Below, piece after piece: positions 46,486 to 54,369 of a stretch of DNA of 64,000 nucleotides. Source of the DNA: an uncultured Haliea sp. (GTDB lineage Bacteria > Pseudomonadota > Gammaproteobacteria > Pseudomonadales > Halieaceae); the NCBI GenBank assembly GCA_947258585.1, contig CAMYIZ010000048.1, forward strand, positions 1 through 64,000. Direction: 5' to 3'. Numbering within the stretch: position 1 is the stretch's first letter; every line of letters begins with the position of its first letter. Below the pieces are notes generated by a model. It was not told the DNA's origin, did not search any database, and worked only from the letters and a program-made list of their open reading frames with translations. A program made the translations under genes and the position numbers.

Positions 46486-47175
46486 TCAGGCCGGGGACGC
46501 ACAGCGTGCGGCGCGTTGTTGCAGCGCCCACTGGTACAGGGACAGGTCCAGGGCGTGGTAATCCTGCACCTTGAGCAACAGTTTGCGGGGCAGCTGCTCG
46601 GGGCCCGCGGGCACCTCCGCGGCATTGGCAAACTGCGGCTCGGCATTTATTCCCAGGAATTGTGTGGAAAAATCACGCAAATCTTCTGCGAAATATTCGG
46701 TAATTCCCACAAAATCAAGCGCCCGCAACGGGAAGGCCCAGAGGAACTGGCTATAGACATTGCGCAGCTCCGGTGCCAGGCAGAACTGTTCCAGGGTCCA
46801 GTTTTCCTCCACCACCCGCCGGTGCAGACTGGAGGTTTCCTCCGCTACCGGGTCATAGCTGCGCTGCCAGTAATAGTAGTGGGACACCAGGCGCTGCACC
46901 GGCTCCCGCAACCAGGTCACGAAACGGCACTCCATGCTGTCCGCCAGCAACAGGTACTTGACCGGCAGGAAGTGGCCGTGGATGCAGTGGACGCCGGCGT
47001 AGGCGGCGGGCTCCGCCGCCAGGCTGTACTCCAGCGCGGCGGCGTGGCGCTCGGGCAGGGGGCTCGCCAGGGGGTAGTCAGCGTAGTCGTGGCGAAAGCC
47101 GGCGCCGTAGTGCTGCTCCAGGGTCGCCCGGAAGCTGAGTCCCGCAGTCTTGGGCATGTGGACAGACACCAGCAC
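46486..47175 (-). CDS. Sulfotransferase family protein (HMPKTAG type)
   Basis: 229 residues. MLVSVHMPKTAGLSFRATLE is the PAPS loop in the form used by carbohydrate sulfotransferases (Sulfotransfer_2-like); CRFVTWLREPVQRLVSHYYYW gives the 3'-phosphate Arg/Ser, and YAGVHCIHGHFLPVKYL is typical too. It starts six bases after gspD on the same strand, so it may be expressed with the type II secretion operon. This is the fourth sulfotransferase within 10 kb. Confidence 0.85.
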   Translation of the reverse strand: MLVSVHMPKTAGLSFRATLEQHYGAGFRHDYADYPLASPLPERHAAALEYSLAAEPAAYAGVHCIHGHFLPVKYLLLADSMECRFVTWLREPVQRLVSHYYYWQRSYDPVAEETSSLHRRVVEENWTLEQFCLAPELRNVYSQFLWAFPLRALDFVGITEYFAEDLRDFSTQFLGINAEPQFANAAEVPAGPEQLPRKLLLKVQDYHALDLSLYQWALQQRAARCASPA

Positions 47176-47181
47176 AGGGCC

Positions 47182-49425
47182 TTACTCGGCCACCAGCGGG
47201 GCTTCGATCAACTCCATGTGCCGGATGCGGGAACGCAGCTCCTTGCTGACGTCGCGCAGTTCCTGCTCGTTGTTGATAACGCGCGGGGTGATGATCACCA
47301 ACAGCTCCGTGCGGCGGTTACTGCGGTTCGAAGAGCCGAACAGGGCACCCAGCAGGGGTACCCGGTGCAATATTGGCAGCCCTGAGTCGGTATTCGAGGC
47401 GTTCTCCCGGATCAGGCCACCGAGCACCACAGACTCGTTGGAGCGCACCGCCACCCGGCTCGAAATGTTGCGCTCCAGAAAGGTGCGCTGGCCGGTGGCA
47501 GAGTCGACCGTACCGACATCGGTGACAGACTGCTCGACGTCCATGGTCACCAACTGGCCCGCGTTGACCGAGGGCTGCACCATCAGCTTCACCCCGGTAT
47601 CCCGGTAGATGATGCTCTCGGTCACCGAGCCGCCATCGGTAGTGGAGGTGCCCTGCCGCACGGGCACCTGGTCGCCGACGTGAATATAGGCGGGGTGGTT
47701 GTCGAGCACCATCACCGAGGGCGAGGAAATCACATTGATCAGCGAGTCCTCGGACAGGGCGTTGAGCACCGCACTGATATCGCCAAGGGAGTTAGTGACC
47801 GTATAGGAAAAGCCGGGCGAGACCGCGGACGGCCCGCCACTGCTATTGCTGAACTGCCCGAACCCGTCGTAGTCATTGCCAAGACCATTCTTGAACGTCC
47901 ATTCCAGACCGTAGCGCAGCTCATCGGTGAGCGTGACTTCCAGAATACTGGCCTCAATGATCACCTGGGTCGCAATCACGTCCAGCTGTTTCAGGGCGTC
48001 CTTGATAAGATCGTACTGCTTGCCGGTGGCGTAGATCATCAGGGAGTTGTTTTCGTCGTCCGCCACCACCCGCACATCAGCAACCTCCGACCCCTCATCG
48101 CCGCCGAGGACTGCCGAGCTGCTCGACCCGCTAACGCCACTGGTGCTGCCCGAACCGCCAAAGCCGCTGGCGCCGCCGAAACTGCCGCCGCCGGAGCTGC
48201 CACTGCTGCTGCCAAATGCACTACCACTGCTGCTACTGCTGCTGCTACTGCTGCCGGAACCAATGGACTCCATGGACAGGCCTGGCGCAACACCCCGGTC
48301 CGTGCTGCGGTCGGCCCGGCTGCTGGATGAGCTGCCACCGGCACTGCCACCGGCGTAAATCGTGCTGATCAGGTCGGCGAGCCGACCGGCGGTGGTGTTT
48401 TGCACCGGGTACACGTAAAGGCGCTTCTCAAAGCGGGAGTCCGGGCGCGAATCCAGGCGCTCGATCCAGGTCTGCACGGTATCCAGATAGTGCGCACGGG
48501 GGGTGACCACCAACAGGCTGTTAAGGCGCTCGACCGGGATGATCTTGACCAGCTGGCCAAAGTTCTCGCCCTCTCCCGCGCCGCCGCCACCCAGCATCCC
48601 CTCCAGGACCCCGGCGGTTTCCAGGACCCGGCTGTGCTCAAGGGTGAAAAGACCCACGGACATGCCCTTGAGCAGGTCGACGTCAAAGGTATCAACCATG
48701 TCCAGCCAGCCGTCCAGCTGGTCGCGGGTACCGGCGAGTATCAACAGGTTGCGCATGTTGTCCACGCGCAGGAACGACTGCTCCTCCGCCACCGGACGCA
48801 GGATCTCGGCCATGTTGGTGGCGCTGATAAAGTGCAGCGGCACCACCACCGTGCTGTAGCCCGCCCCGGGATCACGCGGATTCGCCAACCTTGGCGCCAG
48901 CCGTGTGGCCTGCGGGGATCCGGTGACAAGGTAGCGACCGTCGCTGCCGCGCACCATCAGGATATTGTTGGCCTTGAGCAGCGACTCCAGGATCTGCAGC
49001 AGCTGGTCGCGGGGAATCGGGGTACGGGAGCGCAAGGTAATCTTGCCCTGCACAGGGTGGTCGAGGATGTAGTCCATGCCGAGGATATCACCCAGCACCG
49101 CGTGCACCACCTCCCCCAGGGGAGCCTCCTCGAAATTGAGACTGACATCCTCGCCGACCAGGCGCACTGGCTCGCTGCGTTCGGGCATCCGAATCTGGTT
49201 GTCGGTGCCGCGGTACAGTACAGGCTGCACCCGCTCCTCGCGAGAGGCGGCCAACTCATCGGCACCCGTCGCGAGCTGGCCGGGTTCCTCAGCCTCCGCC
49301 GTGGCGGATGCCTCTGCCGGCTCGGGCTTGTATGGCTGCCCGCGGAACTGGTTATCCAGCAGCGAACAGCTGGCCAGCAGCGGTACCAGCATCAGCAGGG
49401 TGTAGGGCCGTCGCAACATATTCAT
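47182..49425 (-). CDS. gspD: Type II secretion system secretin GspD
   Basis: 747 residues. The signal peptide ends in a lipobox (LVPLLASC), so this secretin is itself a lipoprotein, as in XpsD. N0-N3 domains run to about residue 500 (VSLNFEEAPLGEVVHAVLGD; ILAGTRDQLDGWLDMVDTFD; LLVVTPRAHYLDTVQTWIER); the secretin core follows (VIIEASILEVTLTDELRYGL, VGDQVPVRQGTSTTDGGSV, VVLGGLIRENASNTDSGLP). A Ser/Gly-rich insert of about 70 residues (368-440) interrupts the N-domains. It is the last gsp gene of the operon and forms the outer-membrane exit channel. Confidence 0.96.
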   Translation of the reverse strand: MNMLRRPYTLLMLVPLLASCSLLDNQFRGQPYKPEPAEASATAEAEEPGQLATGADELAASREERVQPVLYRGTDNQIRMPERSEPVRLVGEDVSLNFEEAPLGEVVHAVLGDILGMDYILDHPVQGKITLRSRTPIPRDQLLQILESLLKANNILMVRGSDGRYLVTGSPQATRLAPRLANPRDPGAGYSTVVVPLHFISATNMAEILRPVAEEQSFLRVDNMRNLLILAGTRDQLDGWLDMVDTFDVDLLKGMSVGLFTLEHSRVLETAGVLEGMLGGGGAGEGENFGQLVKIIPVERLNSLLVVTPRAHYLDTVQTWIERLDSRPDSRFEKRLYVYPVQNTTAGRLADLISTIYAGGSAGGSSSSSRADRSTDRGVAPGLSMESIGSGSSSSSSSSSGSAFGSSSGSSGGGSFGGASGFGGSGSTSGVSGSSSSAVLGGDEGSEVADVRVVADDENNSLMIYATGKQYDLIKDALKQLDVIATQVIIEASILEVTLTDELRYGLEWTFKNGLGNDYDGFGQFSNSSGGPSAVSPGFSYTVTNSLGDISAVLNALSEDSLINVISSPSVMVLDNHPAYIHVGDQVPVRQGTSTTDGGSVTESIIYRDTGVKLMVQPSVNAGQLVTMDVEQSVTDVGTVDSATGQRTFLERNISSRVAVRSNESVVLGGLIRENASNTDSGLPILHRVPLLGALFGSSNRSNRRTELLVIITPRVINNEQELRDVSKELRSRIRHMELIEAPLVAE
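48226..48254 (-). repeat. CTG/CTA-type trinucleotide repeat inside gspD
   Basis: A run of CTG and CTA triplets (AGC/AGT Ser codons on the coding strand) encoding the poly-Ser part of the secretin's low-complexity insert. In-frame changes in copy number would lengthen or shorten the linker without breaking the gene. Confidence 0.7.
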
Positions 49426-49472
49426 TCCTTGGTCGTGCCTTGTTCGTTTGTGAGTATTGATGGCAGCGCAAA

Positions 49473-50099
49473 TCAGCGCTGGCCACCCAACGTCAGTTCG
49501 TCAGCGCCTTCCAGCGGGGGCGGTGGTGCTCCCGCCGGCTCCGCCGTGGCCGGTGGCTCCACGCTGATACTGCCGGAGCTGCGCTCCAGGACCAGACTTT
49601 CCGTATCGGCGCCACTGGCCAGGGTCGCGCCGTCAGCGGACACCTGTTCCAGGGTCCAACCGGCAACCTCCTCGCCCACCCGGATGCGCTGTTGCTCGTT
49701 CTGGACCAGGGCAATGATACCCCCACTGTCTCCGCTGCCGAAAACGCCCAGCAGGCGCACACCCTTCAGCTTGGGAGCGCGGTCGGGTTTGCGCTGCGCT
49801 TTGGTGTCAGCGCTCGCGATGGGGCGTCGACCCTCCCAGAATAGGGGCCGCTCCCGCAGCTCGGCACTGTCGCCCGGCGCAACCACGCGTCGGGTCAGCT
49901 GGTCCGCCACGGTCAACGCCGAGGCGGCGGGCTCCACGGCCGCGGGCGCCGAGGGCAGTAGCGCACCCGCGAGAATCCACGCCAACTGCAGTACCAGCAG
50001 CAGCGCCGGTACCAGACACAGCAGCTCAATCCTACGCTCCGTGCGCAGCGGGTCCTGGGCCACGCGATAGCGCGACACCACCCTCTCCACCAGACTCAT
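49473..50099 (-). CDS. Type II secretion inner-membrane protein, GspC/XpsN-like
   Basis: 208 residues from ATG 50099, which overlaps the gspM stop (ATGA). One membrane helix (IELLCLVPALLLVLQLAWIL, about 24-48), a linker, then the homology-region fold KGVRLLGVFGSGDSGGIIAL and RIRVGEEVAGWTLEQVSADG that contacts GspD. The PDZ domain found in many GspC proteins is absent; the protein ends in a Pro-rich tail. Its place between gspM and gspD equals XpsN in the Xanthomonas system. Confidence 0.82.
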   Translation of the reverse strand: MSLVERVVSRYRVAQDPLRTERRIELLCLVPALLLVLQLAWILAGALLPSAPAAVEPAASALTVADQLTRRVVAPGDSAELRERPLFWEGRRPIASADTKAQRKPDRAPKLKGVRLLGVFGSGDSGGIIALVQNEQQRIRVGEEVAGWTLEQVSADGATLASGADTESLVLERSSGSISVEPPATAEPAGAPPPPLEGADELTLGGQR

Positions 50100-50662
50100 G
50101 CCCGCACCCTCAGGGCCAGGACTTGCAGGGTGACATTGACCGTTTGCGTCTCCTCTTCCTGCTGCCTGCGACTGGCGCGGCTGGGCCATATCTCAATGGA
50201 CTCGATCAGCAACAACGGCAGGTAGCTGTTGAGTTCAGCCAGGGCGCTGTCCAGAGCCGGCAGGTCGCCCGCAGCAGTGAGCTTGACCGCAATACTGTCA
50301 AAGCCCTCCTGCTCCCGCACCGGCAGGATCTGGCTGTTGCTGATCACCAGCCCGGCGGCGGCCAGGATTTCCCGCACGTTCTTTTGCAGATTGGCGGCCA
50401 CACTACCGGGATCGTCGGTCGCCGGATAGACGAGGTCCAGCACATCCGAGCCCACCGCGCTCGCGGCCAGCCGCACATCAGCCTCCCGGTTCAGGAGCCC
50501 CTGCAGGCGCGCGATGCGCGGCTCCAGGCGCTCGATCTCCGCCTGGTAATCGCCCCGCATATCGAGCAGGCCCACTGCCAAATAGAGCAGCACCAGCAGC
50601 GGCACGACCAGAGTGCCCAGCACCATGACGGCGTAGCGGGGATTGCCACGCAGCCAGTTCAC
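50096..50662 (-). CDS. gspM: Type II secretion protein GspM
   Basis: 188 residues. An N-terminal membrane helix (YAVMVLGTLVVPLLVLLYLAVG) is followed by a periplasmic coiled coil (YQAEIERLEPRIARLQGLLN) and a ferredoxin-like domain (VREILAAAGLVISNSQILPV). It pairs with GspL in the assembly platform. Both ends overlap neighbours by four bases. Confidence 0.85.
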   Translation of the reverse strand: MNWLRGNPRYAVMVLGTLVVPLLVLLYLAVGLLDMRGDYQAEIERLEPRIARLQGLLNREADVRLAASAVGSDVLDLVYPATDDPGSVAANLQKNVREILAAAGLVISNSQILPVREQEGFDSIAVKLTAAGDLPALDSALAELNSYLPLLLIESIEIWPSRASRRQQEEETQTVNVTLQVLALRVRA

Positions 50663-51669
50663 GGCGCCACCTCCCGCAACCGGACATTCACGTTGAACTG
50701 CTCCACGCCGGTATTGCCGACAGCGGCGATACCCTGGTCGGAGACCTCCTCAAAGTCCGGCTGTCGGGTCAGCTCCTGGATCACACCGGCGGCGTCTGCC
50801 GCTCGCCCCCGCAGCCGCAGGTCGCGACCGCGCAGGGTGAACTGGGCCACGTAGGCATCGTCAGCAAGCAGGCGGGTGAGGCGGGCGAGCAGGGTGTGGG
50901 GGTCTGGATACTCGCGCAGATAATCGTTGACGGCGAGGATGGTCTGGTTGGCGGCGGAGAGGGACTCGCGCTGGCGCGTCACCTCGGCAGCCTCGCGATC
51001 GACCCGGCTGGCCAGCGCCTCATAGCGCTGCAATTCCAGATACTTGCCGCCGGCGGCCAGGGCCAGAACCAGCAGTAACAGCAGGAAACCACCACCGAGC
51101 AGGCTGCCGATGCGCAGCAGGCGGCGCTGGTAGCGAGCCAGGCGCGCCGCCTCGCCGAAACCGAGCAGGACGATGGGACGGTCCCCCGACATTGCCCACA
51201 CTTCACGCTCGTGGATATTGTGAATATCGTAGCGGCTGCCAAGGTAGCGCATGGCGGCGCTGCGGGACACGATTGCCAGCTCCACCTGCAGCCCGCGCTC
51301 CGTGCGCTCCACCAGGGACCAGCCGGCGGCGGTATCCGAAGCCGGGAACGGGCTGTTGGCCATCACCTCGAGCTGCATCACGGACTGCAGTTCGTCCTCC
51401 GCGGCCCGCGGCAGGGTCAGGGTCCGGAACAACACCAGGGCATCGGGCAGGCAAACAGCGTGGCAACTGGCATCGCCGGCAGTGACTGGCACCCCGGCGT
51501 GATAACACCGGCTGCCGGATTCGTCCTCCACCCGGACAATGTCGTCCAGGCGGGCGCGCACCGGGGAGCGATCTCCCCACAGGAATTCCGCCCAGGCCAC
51601 CTGCCAGTGGTGCCCTATCCGGCGCATGTCATACCCGAACAGCTGCCATTGTTGGGATCGGTCGAGCAT
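50659..51669 (-). CDS. gspL: Type II secretion protein GspL (PilM/PilN-like)
   Basis: 336 residues. The cytosolic N-terminal part (about 1-175) contains the GspL/PilM-like VLFRTLTLPRAAEDELQSVM and LEVMANSPFPASD segments. A membrane helix (IGSLLGGGFLLLLLVLALAA, about 187-207) and a coiled periplasmic PilN-like domain follow (YEALASRVDREAAEVTRQRE). It links the GspE ATPase to the platform. Shorter than E. coli GspL (about 400). Confidence 0.85.
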   Translation of the reverse strand: MLDRSQQWQLFGYDMRRIGHHWQVAWAEFLWGDRSPVRARLDDIVRVEDESGSRCYHAGVPVTAGDASCHAVCLPDALVLFRTLTLPRAAEDELQSVMQLEVMANSPFPASDTAAGWSLVERTERGLQVELAIVSRSAAMRYLGSRYDIHNIHEREVWAMSGDRPIVLLGFGEAARLARYQRRLLRIGSLLGGGFLLLLLVLALAAGGKYLELQRYEALASRVDREAAEVTRQRESLSAANQTILAVNDYLREYPDPHTLLARLTRLLADDAYVAQFTLRGRDLRLRGRAADAAGVIQELTRQPDFEEVSDQGIAAVGNTGVEQFNVNVRLREVAP

Positions 51670-51674
51670 AGGGC

Positions 51675-52430
51675 CTAGCGCGCTCCTGCGGTTATTGTGT
51701 CACCGAGCACCCGCGGGGCCTCCGTGCGCGTAAATTGCCAGGGCAGGCCGCCACCACCAGCCCCCCCCTGCAGGACAACCCAGCGCCGACGCAGCCAGGT
51801 CCGCCCATTGTATTCCAGCAGCGCATCCAGGCGATACGCCGCGCCAGCATCCATACGTATTTCGTCGCGGACAGCATCCAGCAGCGCGCGGTCGAAACCG
51901 GGCACCTGCAACCATCCCTCAACCGACTGCAGCTGCGGAGCGCCCAGTTGCAGGCCACCCCGGAAGTTGCGCGATTGTAGCACAGTGTCCGCCATGCGCC
52001 GGGCATCGCCCCGGGCCATACCGCCGGCGCTGGCAAACAACTGCTCGAGCTGTTCCGCACTGGCACTGAGCAGGTCAAGCAAGCGACCGGACGGCACCAT
52101 ACGCACCCGGACCGGCAGCTCGCCAATATTGAAAACGTCCTCAAGCACCGGCTCCAGATCACCTCCGGACGCAGCGCTCTCCCGCCCAGCCAGCTGCCGT
52201 TGACGCGCCAGCAGCAGATTGATGGCACCGTCGCCAGCGGCGGCGGTCTTCGCCCGCGCGATATGGGTCTGGGCCATGCGCACGTCCGTACGCGCTTCGG
52301 AGACGATACCCACTACCAACACGGACATCGCGGCAATAAACCACACCACCATCGCCAGTGCGACGCCGCGCTGGCTATGCATAGGACGTCCCGGCTCGCG
52401 GTAATATTCCCGCTGGTGTCGAGCAGTCAT
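51675..52430 (-). CDS. gspK: Type II secretion pseudopilin GspK
   Basis: 251 residues from ATG 52430, which overlaps the gspJ stop; ATG 52382 (MHSQRGVALAM) is an alternative with a better ribosome site. The pseudopilin signal is HSQRG|VALAMVVWFIAAMSVLVVG and lacks Glu5, as GspK normally does. A SAM-like helical region follows (LEQLFASAGGMARGDARRMAD; LQLGAPQLQSVEGWLQVPGF). It is shorter than usual GspK (about 310-330), so the inserted alpha domain is reduced. GspK caps the pseudopilus tip with GspI and GspJ. Confidence 0.85.
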   Translation of the reverse strand: MTARHQREYYREPGRPMHSQRGVALAMVVWFIAAMSVLVVGIVSEARTDVRMAQTHIARAKTAAAGDGAINLLLARQRQLAGRESAASGGDLEPVLEDVFNIGELPVRVRMVPSGRLLDLLSASAEQLEQLFASAGGMARGDARRMADTVLQSRNFRGGLQLGAPQLQSVEGWLQVPGFDRALLDAVRDEIRMDAGAAYRLDALLEYNGRTWLRRRWVVLQGGAGGGGLPWQFTRTEAPRVLGDTITAGAR

Positions 52431-53026
52431 CGCGGCACCGCCATGACCAGCTCGGGCCAGAAGCGCTCCTGGCTGCGCAGACGCAGGCGCAGGGACGCGG
52501 GCACGCCGCCGCCGGTCGGCCACTCCGGCACCCAGTCTTTTTCAACGCTGCCGCGATACGCTACCTCAAACTGCTGCAGGTCCCGGACCATGACCCGGGA
52601 TGGAGTTTCCTCCCAGCTCACGTTGCGGGCGTCGCCCCGCGACTCCTGCCAGCGCAGCACCAGCTCGCCCTCCTCCCGGGCCAGGCGCAAGAGGTACTGG
52701 CCGCCAAAATTCTCGCCAAACATGATGTTGGCCTTGAATACCAGTTCTACCGCCGTGCCCCCGAACCAGGCCGCATCCGAGGGCCCGCCGCCCAGCGTCA
52801 GGCCCTCGCCGCCCCCCAAACCGCGGGTGGTGCTGTCCACCAGGTCCCGCAGCAGGGTGCTGACCGAACGCACTTCGTCCACCCGCGTCATCATCCGGTC
52901 CAGCGACTGCTGGGTATTGGCGAAGGTGCGCAGGGCAGTGATGGTGGCGAGCATGATCAGCGATAGCACCGACAGCGCCACCACGACCTCCACCAGGGTA
53001 AAGCCTCGCCGATGCCGGGGGGTCAT
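52427..53026 (-). CDS. gspJ: Type II secretion minor pseudopilin GspJ
   Basis: 199 residues. Signal RHRRG|FTLVEVVVALSVLSLIML with Glu5, then a long helix and a beta-rich C-terminal domain (LVLRWQESRGDARNVSWEE; VMVRDLQQFEVAYRG). The position between gspI and gspK and the four-base overlaps at both ends support the assignment. Confidence 0.87.
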   Translation of the reverse strand: MTPRHRRGFTLVEVVVALSVLSLIMLATITALRTFANTQQSLDRMMTRVDEVRSVSTLLRDLVDSTTRGLGGGEGLTLGGGPSDAAWFGGTAVELVFKANIMFGENFGGQYLLRLAREEGELVLRWQESRGDARNVSWEETPSRVMVRDLQQFEVAYRGSVEKDWVPEWPTGGGVPASLRLRLRSQERFWPELVMAVPR

Positions 53027-53412
53027 TGCGCCGCCACGCCGGCAACCACCGAATGCAACACCACCTGCCGGGCCCTGCTGCCATCCGTCCAGCTGACGGC
53101 CACCTCAATGTCCTGCAGGGCGCCCTGGGGCAAGTCGCCGATGGCAAACCGGGTGGGCGATGCCTGCACCCGCCACAGGAAGCCGCCAGCGGTCTCACCC
53201 GTGCGACCAAGGCCCCCCGCCGGCACCGCCGCGTTGTCAGCCAGCAGCGAGCGCGCCAACTCAACGCCGTAGGCGTACTTTTCGTCCATGCGAACGTTGC
53301 GGGTGGCGCCGCTGGTGGCCTGGTACAGGGCGCCCAGGGACAGGCCGAGGATGGCCATCGCCACCAGCATTTCCAACAGGGAGAAGCCGCGGGCGGAACT
53401 AGCGTGCGGCAT
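53023..53412 (-). CDS. gspI: Type II secretion minor pseudopilin GspI
   Basis: 129 residues. Signal SSARG|FSLLEMLVAMAILGLSLGA with Glu5, then YAYGVELARSLLADNAAV, which resembles the LAxxLA region of GspI, and a short beta domain (LQDIEVAVSWTDGSRARQV). Normal length. It overlaps gspH by 14 bases and gspJ by four. Confidence 0.88.
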   Translation of the reverse strand: MPHASSARGFSLLEMLVAMAILGLSLGALYQATSGATRNVRMDEKYAYGVELARSLLADNAAVPAGGLGRTGETAGGFLWRVQASPTRFAIGDLPQGALQDIEVAVSWTDGSRARQVVLHSVVAGVAAQ

Positions 53413-53869
53413 AGGTCGCCTGGCTCACCGACCCCAGCAACCAGTCGATACTGATGCTGACCCCGGCCCCACTGGCGGACTCGATATCCACCCCGCCGCC
53501 ACTGGCACCGCCCTCGGGATAAAAACGGATGATACCGACAGTATCTTCGTTCAACTCCCTCGCGGCATGTACCGTCATGGTGACACTATCCGGCAGTCGG
53601 TGGACGTCACCATTGAAACTCAGGCTGCGCTCCCGGGGATTGACCGCGACATTCTGCGCGCGACCGCTGTTGACCGCCGCGTAGCGGGCGGATGCGAAAA
53701 TGGTCACCACATCGCGCACGGCCTGACGGTAGCGGATATTCTCATACAGCTTCATTGTCGAGGGGACCGCCAGCGCCAGCACCAGGCCGGCAATCGCCAG
53801 CGCCGCCATCAGCTCCAGCAGGGAGAAGCCGGCCGCGGCCCGCCGGGACGTGGCAGTGGCTGACGGCAT
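53399..53869 (-). CDS. gspH: Type II secretion minor pseudopilin GspH
   Basis: 156 residues from ATG 53869. Signal RRAAAG|FSLLELMAALAIAGLVLA with Glu5, followed by VRDVVTIFASARYAAVNSGR, the GspH helix with the ARxxAV pattern, and a beta domain. The frame stays open upstream into gspG but this ATG gives the normal leader. Seven bases after the gspG stop. Confidence 0.87.
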   Translation of the reverse strand: MPSATATSRRAAAGFSLLELMAALAIAGLVLALAVPSTMKLYENIRYRQAVRDVVTIFASARYAAVNSGRAQNVAVNPRERSLSFNGDVHRLPDSVTMTVHAARELNEDTVGIIRFYPEGGASGGGVDIESASGAGVSISIDWLLGSVSQATYAAR

Positions 53870-53876
53870 CAGGGGT

Positions 53877-54317
53877 CTACCAGTTGCCGACATCCTGGTC
53901 TTCACCCTCCCCCCCGGGCGTACCATTCTGGCCGTAGCTGAAGATGTCGACCTCACCACGCTCCCCGGGGTACTTGTAGTTGTACTCCCGATTCCAGGGG
54001 TCCAGCGGCACATCCGACTTCAGGTAAGGGCCGTTCCAGCCGGCGGCATTGCCGGGTTTGCGCACCAGTGCCTCCAGGCCTTCGCTGGAGGCGGGGAAGC
54101 GACCGACATCCAGTTTGTACATCTCCAGCGCCTGCTCCAGATCCTTGATCTGGAGGGCAGCCGTTTTGGTCTTGGCGCCGCCGAGCTGGTTCAGCACCCG
54201 CGGCCCCACCAGGCTCATCAGCAGGCCGAGAATGGCCAACACCACCAACAGTTCCATCAGGGTAAAACCCCGACCCAGGCGGCGGTTACCGCGACTGCGC
54301 GCTTGAAGTATCTGCAT
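53877..54317 (-). CDS. gspG: Type II secretion major pseudopilin GspG
   Basis: 146 residues from ATG 54317. Signal RLGRG|FTLMELLVVLAILGLLMSL with Glu5; then AALQIKDLEQALEMYKLDVG, FPASSEGLEALVRKP and the calcium-loop region KSDVPLDPWNREYNYKYPGE. All are GspG hallmarks, so this is the main pseudopilus subunit. Confidence 0.95.
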   Translation of the reverse strand: MQILQARSRGNRRLGRGFTLMELLVVLAILGLLMSLVGPRVLNQLGGAKTKTAALQIKDLEQALEMYKLDVGRFPASSEGLEALVRKPGNAAGWNGPYLKSDVPLDPWNREYNYKYPGERGEVDIFSYGQNGTPGGEGEDQDVGNW

Positions 54318-54369
54318 GCTCTCTATTTGCTCCCTTGTTACGAAAATTGCGCGGACGCCGCCGGACGGC

